A DNA stretch of 8,248 nucleotides from an uncultured Porphyromonadaceae bacterium (GCA_947178655.1 CAMWZB010000036.1:1-8248), one strand, 5' to 3'. Shown: positions 1-7,150, counted from the first letter of the stretch. Notes: a model not told the origin generated them from the sequence alone. Made by a program: numbers and translations.

Positions 1-20
1 GACGTATGACCGAGAGGTCT

Positions 21-66
21 AAAAAACAGGCAGGCCGCCTTCTCACGAAGACGGCCTGTTGTGTTT
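21..66. terminator. Rho-independent, probably bidirectional terminator
   Basis: Positions 31-42 pair with 47-58 around a 4-nt loop (TCAC at 43-46). The single internal mismatch is C38/A51 on the + strand, which becomes a G-U wobble on the - strand. An A6 run at 21-26 supplies a U6 tract for leftward transcripts, and TTGTGTTTT at 59-67 supplies a U-rich tail for rightward ones. On the - strand an alternative outer stem (ACAGGC with GCCTGT) sits directly against the U6 tract. The leftward direction therefore looks stronger, though a rightward gene ending left of the window could also use it. Confidence 0.8.
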
Positions 67-82
67 TAACTGACTTAAAACA
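62..82. repeat. Small AT-rich inverted repeat (8-bp stem)
   Basis: TGTTTTAA (62-69) is perfectly complementary to TTAAAACA (75-82) around the 5-nt loop CTGAC. It lies immediately beside the terminator, so a leftward transcript would fold this stem just before the terminator hairpin. Being AT-rich, it is weak alone and its role is unknown. Confidence 0.5.
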
Positions 83-133
83 ATTACATAACTAACATAA
101 AACACATTTTTCGTAGTCTTTTTATATATAAGC

Positions 134-166
134 AGCAATAGCCAATCAACACGATTGGCTATTGCT
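134..166. repeat. Perfect 14-bp hairpin in the non-coding region
   Basis: AGCAATAGCCAATC (134-147) pairs without mismatch to 153-166 around a 5-nt loop (AACAC on the + strand, GTGTT on the - strand). No T-tract follows on either strand: the - strand continues GCTTATATATAAA and the + strand TAAGTAGTC. It therefore does not look like a standard intrinsic terminator. It could be a structural element of a small RNA or of a 3' untranslated region, or a protein-binding palindrome. GACTAC occurs on both sides of it on the - strand. Confidence 0.65.
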
Positions 167-254
167 TAAGTAGTCATTTGATATTTTCATTAAGTACTAT
201 CAATCTATACTAACCCTAAAACTGAATATAATCGTGTATTATCATTTTGCTGTG

Positions 255-285
255 CAAAGTTATTACTTTTTTTCGAGACTGGCAA
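255..285 (-). promoter_or_regulatory. Candidate Bacteroidota-type leftward promoter
   Basis: On the - strand TAACTTTG (255-262) matches the -7 consensus TAnnTTTG. A TATTG at 283-287 stands in for the -33 TTTG, with a 20-nt spacer, inside the usual range. The predicted start is near 248. The -33 box lacks one T of the consensus and the region is AT-rich, so a chance match is possible. No long reading frame follows within the window. Confidence 0.45.
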
Positions 286-377
286 TAGAAATATAAAAGA
301 AATATGGCACCGTATGACTATATTTAAAATATTTTAACCGACATGTCAAGGTGTTAACTATATTCGTGGTCTCGAAA

Positions 378-403
378 AATATAAATGATTGTCTGAGACA
401 ATT
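378..403 (-). terminator. Possible weak terminator after the DUF6377 gene
   Basis: ATTGTC (388-393) pairs with GACAAT (397-402) around a 3-nt loop directly after the TAA of the DUF6377 gene. The - strand then reads CATTTATATTTTT, a U-rich tail. The stem has only 6 bp and is AT-rich, so this may be inefficient, with readthrough into the hairpins nearer the left edge. Confidence 0.3.
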
Positions 404-1950
404 TAATTTAGTTTTGCTATCTGGCTTTCGAAATTATCCTTGTCAATAGCCCGGGCCTTGAGTCTATTCCGATAAGCATATATGGTGTTGAGCGAATAAT
501 TAAGCACCTGAGCTATGCGAGCGCTCTCTTCTATACCAAGTCGCATGAAGGCCAGGATGCGCAAATCGGTGTTCAGCATTTCGCCGGGGCGTGGTTCTAT
601 GCGACACTCGGGTCGCAGCAGAGTGTTGACCTGCTCTACGAAATCGGGATATATGTGCAGGAATGCGTTGTCGAATACTTCGTAGAAGTCGGATGTCTGC
701 TCTTCAATGAATTTTCCGGATTTGAGCATGCGGTAGAATTCGTCGCTCTGTCCGGCAGCGATTTTGCGCACTGCAATCTTGCAGAAGTTGTTCAGTTTGT
801 CCATGTATATGGAGCACAGTTGCAGGAATCGACTGATGTATACTTCCTTGGCAGTGTTCGCCGCTTCGAGTTTGAGCTGTAGTTCTTTCATGCGGCGCAT
901 TTCATGGCGAAGCGCCATCATCGATGCTATGAGTCCCATCACGAGAATGAACATTGCAGCCAATATCCAGTACATGGTCCGTCGCCACGAGGCGGCTGCG
1001 GCGGAGTGTGAATTCTGGATGATGGGAAGAGACTTGGAAGTGTCAATCATTCGCAGAGGCGCGCCACACTCCACGGCATTCTCAAGTGCCAGTCCGAGAT
1101 ATTTGTAGGCGCGCGTAATGTCGCCGGTGTCGTAAACGGCAGTCCCGAGTTCCTGAAGCGACATAACCTCGCGAGTGGCTGACTTGGTGTCGGCTATGGC
1201 AGAGAGGGCGAGGTAGTAGAGTTGCAGGTCGTTGTTGCCGGATTCGTGTGCTATGACAGCGAGATGGTTGGCGGCACGTGCGGTGAGGTTGCTCTCCGGG
1301 GGCTCACTTGCCACGACTTCTTCGAGGAGGACTCGCGCCATGTCGCGTCGGCCAGTCAGGAAGTAGTACTCGCCGAGGTTGAATTTATGAGAGGACGTTC
1401 CGGTGGGTAGTATCTCGATCATCTTCGACTGATATTCGAGTGCTTTGCGCATGTGAGAGTCGTGCACGCCGGGGTATGTGCCGAAGAATGCTGCCATGTA
1501 GCTGTGCATCTGGCGGCCTGCGTCGTAGTACGAAATAAGGTCGGAGCGCGGAATCGAGTCAGGCGATATGCTGTCGAATGTGCTGATTGCTTCGTTGAAG
1601 AATCCCGCCAGTGGCAGCAGGGATGCAAGATTCCATCTGAAGCGCTGCCGGTCAATGCCCGATGACGACTCGATGCCACGCATGAGGTATACGATGGCCG
1701 AGTCGTTGTTGAAGCTCATATAGCCTTTTGCTATGTCCATGAGCAGTTCGGGAGTGCTGCCTTGGCTGTGAGTCAGTCCGGTCAGGCTGTCGATGCGTGC
1801 CTGTCTGGCCTTGATGTATCCTTCGCGCTTGTTGAGGTCGTCGTCAAGTGAGTACAGAGCCTGAAGGTATGTTCGTGCAACATCATCGGATGCTGCGGCC
1901 ATGATGGCGCAGCCTGCCAGCAGAATCAGTAAAAGAGAGAAGCGGCGCAT
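403..1950 (-). CDS. DUF6377-type membrane-spanning transcriptional regulator
   Basis: This 515-residue protein has the layout of the Bacteroidota DUF6377 family, whose members are thought to be membrane-bound regulators. Residues 1-20 form a signal peptide with a possible lipobox (LAGC, Cys14). Residues about 33-58 (start LDDDLNKREGYI) match the family's first conserved block. Residues about 60-300 are helical and TPR-like, probably periplasmic. One membrane helix spans about 325-347, followed by a charged helix (348-367) that may be a coiled coil. The cytoplasmic end has a LuxR-like helix-turn-helix at about 472-500 (ARIAQVLNYSLNTIYAYR). Sensing outside and gene control inside is inferred from this topology. 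The start codon lies 11 bp after the mutL stop, so it is probably the last gene of that operon. There is no Shine-Dalgarno sequence. The ligand and target genes cannot be read from the sequence. Confidence 0.88.
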   Translation of the reverse strand: MRRFSLLLILLAGCAIMAAASDDVARTYLQALYSLDDDLNKREGYIKARQARIDSLTGLTHSQGSTPELLMDIAKGYMSFNNDSAIVYLMRGIESSSGIDRQRFRWNLASLLPLAGFFNEAISTFDSISPDSIPRSDLISYYDAGRQMHSYMAAFFGTYPGVHDSHMRKALEYQSKMIEILPTGTSSHKFNLGEYYFLTGRRDMARVLLEEVVASEPPESNLTARAANHLAVIAHESGNNDLQLYYLALSAIADTKSATREVMSLQELGTAVYDTGDITRAYKYLGLALENAVECGAPLRMIDTSKSLPIIQNSHSAAAASWRRTMYWILAAMFILVMGLIASMMALRHEMRRMKELQLKLEAANTAKEVYISRFLQLCSIYMDKLNNFCKIAVRKIAAGQSDEFYRMLKSGKFIEEQTSDFYEVFDNAFLHIYPDFVEQVNTLLRPECRIEPRPGEMLNTDLRILAFMRLGIEESARIAQVLNYSLNTIYAYRNRLKARAIDKDNFESQIAKLN

Positions 1951-1961
1951 ACGTCGGTTTG

Positions 1962-3896
1962 TCAGGATGAGCCCCGTGCGAACAGAGCTGATATGTCGTC
2001 ATTGCCGATGATTGCGATGATGCGGGCTCCGTCGGGGGTGTATGAGGGTTCGGCGCATCTGAACAGGTCGGCTGTGAGGGTGTCAATCTCCGGCTGAGAG
2101 AGCGGCTGGACGTCCTTGATGGCGCTGCTTTCGGCCATCGCTCTGGCCAGCGGAGCGTTTAGAGCCTCGGCGCTGTCGCCTCCGTGTTCGTCGATTTCCT
2201 CGAGGAGAGCCTGAAGAGTCTCTCCTCCGGCGGCCTCGCCGAGCATGGCCGGAAGGGCCGTTATGCTGCAATACCGTCCGCTGCAGCTCACTTCGAATCC
2301 CAAAGACGCCAGTCGGTCCATGTTGGCCTGAAGAGCCACGCGCTGCGATGCCGGCAGTTCGATGTCCTCCGGGAATAGTAGCTTCTGTGAGGCGACGGGG
2401 CCACTTTCGGCCAGAGCGGCCATATAGCGGTCGAACAGGATGCGTATGTGTGCGCGTCGCTGGCGGATGACCATGATGCCGCTGTGAGAAGCCATGACGA
2501 TGTAGCTGTTGTGCAGCTGGAAGCTGCGTGGGCCGTCATGCTGCTGCCCTTCGTCGTCGAGAACGGTATCGTTCGGCATGTCGTCATGAATTACGGGTAC
2601 TTCGGTCATGGCGTCGGTGCGCCGGCGGTCGAAGTCTTCGTAAAGTTTCTGCCAGTCCTGTGGCGGAGCCGGCTGTCGGTGCCAGCTGTCGAAGGAGCCG
2701 GAGTTTCCGCTTCCGTTGTACGCCGAGGGGCGAGTCTGCCACGTGGTAGCGCTTTGGGCCCGGGGCACGCTCCCTGATGCGGTAGAGAAAGGATTGAATC
2801 CACCTTCGTCAAACCCTTCCGCCGGCATGGCTGCGCTGCTGTCGGGGTCGAACAGGGGAATGTCGGGTGCGTCGTCCCGGTCGAAATCGAGAGCGCCGGT
2901 TGCCTGAGTCTTGCCGAGAGTCTCGCGAACGGCGGCTTCGAGAATCTGCCATATCGCCTGCTCGTGCTCGAATTTGATTTCGTTCTTCTGCGGATGTATG
3001 TTGACATCGATGGTCGACGGGTCGACTTCAAAGTTAATGAAGTACGACGGCTGGGCGTCGGGAGCGATGAGCTGTTCGTAGCATTTCACGACGGCTTTGT
3101 GGAAGAATGGATGACGCATGTTGCGACCGTTGACGAAGAAGAACTGCTGCGCGCCACGCTTTTTGGCAATGCGCGGCATGCCTACGAATCCCGATATCTT
3201 CACGAGTGATGTCTCTGTGTTCAGCGGCGCTATGTGGCTTTCGAGATACTTCCCGAACAGCGATCCTATGCGCTGCTTGAGTGTGCCGGCCGGGAACTTG
3301 TGCACTGTAGCATCGTTGTTGATGAGAGTGAATGCGATGCCGATGTTGACCAGTGCGAGCCGCTCGAACTCGTGTATGATATGCCCCAGTTCGACGCTGT
3401 CTTTCTTGAGGAACTTGCGACGAGCCGGCATGTGGAAAAACAGGTTCTTCACCATCAGGTTCGTGCCCGGCACGCATGTGGCCGGTTCCTGTCCTTCGAA
3501 TCTGGATTCCGAGATGAGCAGTCGGGTGCCTATGGTGTCGCCGTGGCGCATGGTGCGCAAGTCGATCTGCGCCACAGCTGCTATCGACGGGAGAGCCTCT
3601 CCTCTGAAACCCATGGTGTGGAGCGAGTATAGGTCGTCGGCTGAAGCAATCTTGCTTGTAGCATGTCTTTCGAAGGCCATTCTGGCGTCAGAAGGAGACA
3701 TGCCGCATCCGTCGTCGACCACCTGAATGAGTGTCCGACCTCCGTCTTTGATGATGATGCTTATGTCAGTAGCCCCTGCATCGACTGCATTCTCCACAAG
3801 CTCTTTGATGACAGAAGCGGGGCGCTGTATGACTTCGCCGGCGGCAATCTGATTAGCCACCGAGTCGGGCAGGAGCCGTATTACGTCGCTGTTCAT
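1962..3896 (-). CDS. mutL: DNA mismatch repair protein MutL
   Basis: MutL is a dimeric ATPase that links mismatch recognition by MutS to strand incision and excision. The 644-residue protein is full length. Its N-terminal GHKL ATPase domain is intact: KELVENAVDAGA (31-42, catalytic Glu32 and Mg-binding Asn36 by alignment to E. coli Glu29/Asn33), DDGCGM (61-66), RHATSKI (77-83), GFRGEAL (96-102), FFFVNGR (252-258) and NIHPQKNEIKF (299-309). Residues about 330-455 are a Gly/Ser/Pro/Gln-rich, probably disordered linker. The C-terminal dimerisation domain (about 456-644) is recognisable, but the endonuclease motif DQHA(X)2E(X)4E reads RQRRAHIRILFD (478-489) and the CPHGRP motif reads TPDGAR (620-625). 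The metal site therefore looks lost or altered. The gene starts 16 bp after hflX; its start matches the family N-terminus. Confidence 0.97.
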   Translation of the reverse strand: MNSDVIRLLPDSVANQIAAGEVIQRPASVIKELVENAVDAGATDISIIIKDGGRTLIQVVDDGCGMSPSDARMAFERHATSKIASADDLYSLHTMGFRGEALPSIAAVAQIDLRTMRHGDTIGTRLLISESRFEGQEPATCVPGTNLMVKNLFFHMPARRKFLKKDSVELGHIIHEFERLALVNIGIAFTLINNDATVHKFPAGTLKQRIGSLFGKYLESHIAPLNTETSLVKISGFVGMPRIAKKRGAQQFFFVNGRNMRHPFFHKAVVKCYEQLIAPDAQPSYFINFEVDPSTIDVNIHPQKNEIKFEHEQAIWQILEAAVRETLGKTQATGALDFDRDDAPDIPLFDPDSSAAMPAEGFDEGGFNPFSTASGSVPRAQSATTWQTRPSAYNGSGNSGSFDSWHRQPAPPQDWQKLYEDFDRRRTDAMTEVPVIHDDMPNDTVLDDEGQQHDGPRSFQLHNSYIVMASHSGIMVIRQRRAHIRILFDRYMAALAESGPVASQKLLFPEDIELPASQRVALQANMDRLASLGFEVSCSGRYCSITALPAMLGEAAGGETLQALLEEIDEHGGDSAEALNAPLARAMAESSAIKDVQPLSQPEIDTLTADLFRCAEPSYTPDGARIIAIIGNDDISALFARGSS

Positions 3897-3912
3897 ATCG
3901 TCAGGTCTTTCT

Positions 3913-5145
3913 TCACTCGGGCGAGTCTTCGTCGTAAGTCTGGTAAAGGAGGTCGTTGTAAGGGAATCTTGCCAGATGTATCTCGCGTGCCATGGTGTAG
4001 AGCCGCTGTTTGAGTTCGTCGATGTTGGTGCCCTTCTTTGCCGAGATGAAAACGCAGTTGTCGTTCATCCTTGACATCCATGATGCTTTGAGTTCGTCGA
4101 GCGTGATGTTGCAGCGCTCGCGCGGCGTGAGGTCATCTTCGTCTTTGACTTTACAGGTGAAGGCGTCTATTTTATTGAATACAAGGAGCATCGGCTTGTC
4201 AGCTCCATCACAGACTTCCTTCAGGGTCTTGTCGACCACTGCAATCTGCTCCTCGAAATTGGGATGCGAGATGTCGACAACGTGGACCAGTATGTCGGCT
4301 TCGCGTACTTCGTCGAGTGTCGACTTGAATGAGTCCACAAGGTGAGTGGGGAGTTTGCGGATGAAGCCAACGGTATCGGTGAGCAAGAACGGGAGGTTTT
4401 CGATGACAACCTTGCGGACCGTTGTGTCGAGGGTGGCGAAGAGTTTGTTCTCGGCGAATACGTCGCTCTTGCTCAGGAGGTTCATGAGTGTCGATTTGCC
4501 CACGTTGGTGTATCCTACCAGTGCCACACGAGTGAGTTTGCCGCGGTTTTTGCGCTGCACGGCTTTCTGCCTGTCGATGGCTCGGAGCTGTTCCTTGAGA
4601 AGTGATATTTTAGTGAGGATGATGCGTCGGTCGGTCTCAATCTGTGTCTCGCCCGGTCCGCGCATGCCGATGCCGCCACGCTGGCGCTCGAGGTGAGTCC
4701 ACATGCGAGTGAGTCGGGGCAGGAGGTACTGGTATTGAGCCAGTTCGACCTGAGTCTTTGCGGTGGCGGTCTGTGCTCGTTTGGCGAAGATGTCGAGAAT
4801 CAGATTGGTGCGGTCGAGCACCTTCACGCCGAGTTCGCGACCGATGTTGACGGCCTGCTTGGTAGAGAGGTCATCGTCGAAGATGGCCAGCGATATGTCG
4901 CCGTCCTCCTCAATATACTGCTTGATTTCCTCGAGTTTTCCTTTGCCTACGAAAGTCCGGGGATTGGGATAGTCCACCTTCTGGGTGAAAGTCCTGACGG
5001 CCTCGGCTCCTGATGTATCTACCAGAAACGCGAGTTCGGCGAGATACTCGGCCGACTTGGCTTCATCCTGCTGCGGTGTGATAAGTCCCACCAGCACAGC
5101 GCGTTCGGGGGCGTCGCCGATTATGCTTGTTTTCTTTTCTATCAT
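3913..5145 (-). CDS. hflX: GTPase HflX
   Basis: HflX is a translational GTPase of the Obg-HflX group. It binds the 50S subunit and can split stalled or hibernating 70S ribosomes, notably after heat stress. The 410-residue protein has the usual family length. Residues about 15-140 are the HflX N-terminal nucleotide-binding domain (FVGKGKLEEI at 65-74). The Gly-rich linker RGGIGMRGPGETQIETD lies at 156-172. The G domain shows G1 GYTNVGKST (211-219), G2 within FATLDTT (236-242), G3 DTVGF (257-261), G4 NKID (324-327) and G5 SAK (368-370), so all nucleotide-binding motifs are present. The gene starts 24 bp after the acyl-CoA ligase stop and ends 16 bp before mutL, implying co-transcription. There is no Shine-Dalgarno sequence; the chosen ATG matches the family start. 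Confidence 0.97.
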   Translation of the reverse strand: MIEKKTSIIGDAPERAVLVGLITPQQDEAKSAEYLAELAFLVDTSGAEAVRTFTQKVDYPNPRTFVGKGKLEEIKQYIEEDGDISLAIFDDDLSTKQAVNIGRELGVKVLDRTNLILDIFAKRAQTATAKTQVELAQYQYLLPRLTRMWTHLERQRGGIGMRGPGETQIETDRRIILTKISLLKEQLRAIDRQKAVQRKNRGKLTRVALVGYTNVGKSTLMNLLSKSDVFAENKLFATLDTTVRKVVIENLPFLLTDTVGFIRKLPTHLVDSFKSTLDEVREADILVHVVDISHPNFEEQIAVVDKTLKEVCDGADKPMLLVFNKIDAFTCKVKDEDDLTPRERCNITLDELKASWMSRMNDNCVFISAKKGTNIDELKQRLYTMAREIHLARFPYNDLLYQTYDEDSPE

Positions 5146-5178
5146 AAGGGTTGACAGTATAGTTAAGGGTTAACAGTA
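5145..5178. repeat. Imperfect 19-bp tandem duplication at the ligase-hflX junction
   Basis: TAAGGGTTGACAGTA (5145-5159) and TAAGGGTTAACAGTA (5164-5178) are 15-nt direct repeats with one mismatch and a 19-bp period. One copy contains the ligase stop codon and the other runs into the hflX start codon on the - strand. The duplicate of the stop position reads TCAA instead of TTAA. It probably arose by local slippage; no regulatory role is evident. Confidence 0.6.
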
Positions 5179-6981
5179 CATGGCCTCAATCTCGTCGGCA
5201 TAGTTGTGGTTGATGACCGGCCGACGTATTTTCAGCGTATTGGTGAGCTCTCCGCTCTCTATAGTGAACTCCTTGGGGAGCAGTGTGAATCGCTTGATTT
5301 TCTCGAAACTTGCCAGTCCCTTCTGCATGCGTTCGATGCGTTCTTCGATGAATTTGCGTATCTCGGAGTTCTGCACCAGGTCTTCGATGGAGTCGAATGC
5401 AATGCCTTTGCGGTGTGCGTAGTCCTTCAGAGCTTCGAATGCCGGTATGATTATGGCAGTGACATACTTGCGCTGGTCGCCGATGACTGCAACCTGCTCG
5501 ATGTATCGGTCCTCTCCAAGACGGCTTTCGATGGCCTGAGGAGCTATGTACTTGCCGTTGCTGGTCTTGAACAGGTCTTTGATGCGCTCGGTGAGCACGA
5601 TGTTGCCGTTGTGGTCGAAGAGGCCGGCATCGCCTGTGCGGAACCATCCGTCGGGAGTGAACGCCTTGGCATTCTCCTCGGGGCGGTTGTAGTAGCCACG
5701 CATCACCGAGGGGCCTTTGACGAGAATCTCGTTGTCTGCGCCGATTTTCACCTGTACGCCCGGCAGTGGCAGTCCCACAGTGCCTATGACGTAGTCAACT
5801 TCGGGGTAGAAGCTGACTGTGGCCGTGGTTTCCGACAGGCCGTAGCCCACGACGATGTTGAGTCCTATGGCACGCAGGAATTCGACAATCGTACCGGATA
5901 CGGGCGCTCCTGCGGTGGGGAAGAATCTGCCGTTGTCCATGCCTATGGCATGACGAACTTTGCTGAATACCTTGCTGTCGAAAAAGCGGTACTGCATCTC
6001 CAGCAGAGGCGGCACTTCAAGGCCGAGGCGCTTGTAGTCGAGGTTCCGTCGGGCACCGACCTTGAGGGCCCGCTGAGTGATCCACCGCGTGATGCCTTTC
6101 ATGCCGGCAATCTTGTCCTGGACGCCTGTGTAGACTTTCTCCCAGAAGCGTGGGACGGAGCACATGCACGTCGGTCGGGCTATGCGCAGGGCATCCTGTA
6201 CTTCCTTGGGGTTGAAGTTGATGGCCACACGTATGCCCATCATCAGGCAGAAGTAGGTCCATGCTTTCTCGAATATGTGGCTCAGGGGCAGAAAGCAGAG
6301 AGATGTGTCGGAGTCCGACACCATTGTCAGACATTCCTTGTGAGCCTGAAGCGCGGAGTTGAAGCAGCTGTGTGGAAGCACCGCGCCTTTGGGCTCGCCG
6401 GTAGTTCCGGATGTGTAGATGAGCGTGGCAATGTCGTCGGGTGTCGCTTCCGCGCATCGGCAGTCGACAGCAGCCCGGCAGGCCGGGGATGCCAGCCTTC
6501 CCAGTTCGAGCATGTCAGAGAAGTGCATGGAGGTATTGTCGTCGCTGTCGAATTCGATGTCGTCGTATGCGGCGATGATGCGCAGCAGGCTCGGACACTC
6601 TTTGTGTACCTGACGGACTGCGCGGTATAGCCCGCGTGAGCCCACCATGACGGCCTTGGCTCCGGCATCGTTGATGATATAGCGTATCTGCTCCGGGCTT
6701 GAAGTGGCGTATATCGCCACCGGCACGGCGCGGTTTCGGAAGCATGCGAAATCGGTGATGAGAATTTCCGGCGAATTATGAGACAGCACAGCGACCATGT
6801 CGCCGGGCTGTATGCCGATGATTTCCAGAGCGCAGGACATGGCGTCAACAGCCGTACTGAACTCGCCCCACGATGTGGGACGGCACGCGCCTGCCTGTAC
6901 ATCCACCCGGCTGAAAGCCTCGCGGTCTGTGCCATAGACTTTTGTCTGGCGGCGTACCAGGTCGGTGAGTATGTTTTGCAT
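5170..6981 (-). CDS. Long-chain fatty acid-CoA ligase (AMP-binding)
   Basis: This enzyme activates long-chain fatty acids with ATP to an acyl-adenylate and then an acyl-CoA thioester (FadD/Faa-like, ANL superfamily). The motifs are in order: A3 LIYTSGTTGEPKG (187-199), A5 GYGLSETT (379-386), A7 RTGD (448-451), the A8 hinge region RIKDLFKTSNGKYIAP (466-481) and A10 TNTLKIRR (580-587), with the catalytic lysine at 584. Length (603 residues) and the C-terminal TLKIRRPVI pattern fit the COG1022 long-chain type. I chose the ATG at 6979-6981, beginning MQNILTDL, because the promoter at 7011-7045 places the transcript start near 7004; the frame is open 42 codons further upstream, but those would precede the transcript. 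It is the first gene of a four-gene operon. The exact chain-length preference cannot be read from the sequence. Confidence 0.93.
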   Translation of the reverse strand: MQNILTDLVRRQTKVYGTDREAFSRVDVQAGACRPTSWGEFSTAVDAMSCALEIIGIQPGDMVAVLSHNSPEILITDFACFRNRAVPVAIYATSSPEQIRYIINDAGAKAVMVGSRGLYRAVRQVHKECPSLLRIIAAYDDIEFDSDDNTSMHFSDMLELGRLASPACRAAVDCRCAEATPDDIATLIYTSGTTGEPKGAVLPHSCFNSALQAHKECLTMVSDSDTSLCFLPLSHIFEKAWTYFCLMMGIRVAINFNPKEVQDALRIARPTCMCSVPRFWEKVYTGVQDKIAGMKGITRWITQRALKVGARRNLDYKRLGLEVPPLLEMQYRFFDSKVFSKVRHAIGMDNGRFFPTAGAPVSGTIVEFLRAIGLNIVVGYGLSETTATVSFYPEVDYVIGTVGLPLPGVQVKIGADNEILVKGPSVMRGYYNRPEENAKAFTPDGWFRTGDAGLFDHNGNIVLTERIKDLFKTSNGKYIAPQAIESRLGEDRYIEQVAVIGDQRKYVTAIIIPAFEALKDYAHRKGIAFDSIEDLVQNSEIRKFIEERIERMQKGLASFEKIKRFTLLPKEFTIESGELTNTLKIRRPVINHNYADEIEAMYC

Positions 6982-7010
6982 ATTCTTGTGTTTCTGCGTT
7001 ATTCTTTCTA

Positions 7011-7045
7011 CAAAGGTACGGCCTTTATATCTTACTATTAACAAA
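7011..7045 (-). promoter_or_regulatory. Promoter of the ligase-hflX-mutL-DUF6377 operon
   Basis: On the - strand TACCTTTG (7011-7018) is a full match to the Bacteroidota -7 element. TTTG (7042-7045) is the -33 element, with a 23-nt spacer, at the long end of the accepted range. Transcription should start near 7004, giving a leader of about 23 nt before the ATG at 6981. No other equally good promoter was seen ahead of the three downstream genes. Confidence 0.7.
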
Positions 7046-7106
7046 GAGGCGGCCAAAAATGACCTGCTGTTAACATATCTTTCCGATTGGATTAAAAGTG
7101 TTAACA
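7037..7106. repeat. Three TTAACA elements at 31-32 bp spacing, two as TGTTAACA palindromes
   Basis: TTAACA occurs at 7038-7043, 7070-7075 and 7101-7106. The last two lie in the perfect 8-bp palindrome TGTTAACA (7068-7075 and 7099-7106). The 31-32 bp steps equal about three helical turns, so the sites would face the same side of the DNA. They sit between the two divergent promoters, and the left one touches the leftward -33 box. This is a plausible operator array, but no protein is known for it and chance is possible in an AT-rich spacer. Confidence 0.4.
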
Positions 7107-7119
7107 AAAATTAAGTCCG

Positions 7120-7150
7120 TTTGTCGCGTCGCCTTATCTTGCTACCTTTG
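7120..7150 (+). promoter_or_regulatory. Promoter of the DUF4491 gene
   Basis: TTTG (7120-7123), a 19-nt spacer and TACCTTTG (7143-7150) form a full match to the Bacteroidota promoter consensus. Transcription should start near 7157, only about 13 nt before the ATG at 7170. This rules out the in-frame ATG at 7098 as the start. Confidence 0.82.

Larger units (their letters stand above)
20..250 (-). ncRNA. Candidate small structured non-coding RNA
   Basis: A leftward promoter-like sequence at 255-285 would start a transcript near position 248. That transcript would run through a perfect 14-bp stem-loop (134-166) and an 8-bp stem-loop (62-82) and end at an intrinsic terminator with a U6 tract (21-58), about 225 nt in all. 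I translated the ATG-started frames on this strand and found only peptides of about 14 residues or fewer, so it does not look coding. No tRNA, riboswitch or other named RNA family was recognised. The alternative is that these elements are only the 3' region of the DUF6377 operon, or of a rightward gene left of the window. Confidence 0.35.

Noticed and set aside
1..22. Possible 3' end of a rightward gene at the left edge
   Set aside because: Stops occur in two + frames (TGA 7-9, TAA 20-22) before the terminator, but too few codons are present to tell coding from non-coding.
3029..3036. TAACTTTG on the - strand inside mutL, a possible internal promoter
   Set aside because: No TTTG or TTG lies at the required distance upstream, so it is probably a chance match.
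3118..3726. A 202-codon open frame on the + strand
   Set aside because: It is antisense to the MutL ATPase domain, with no promoter and no recognisable family.
5206..6630. A 474-codon open frame on the + strand
   Set aside because: It lies entirely antisense to the acyl-CoA ligase gene, whose motifs are unambiguous. Long antisense frames are common opposite GC-rich genes, and the translation shows no recognisable domain.
6982..7107. N-terminal extension of the ligase by 42 codons
   Set aside because: It covers the operon promoter at 7011-7045 and the residues do not look like the start of the enzyme family.
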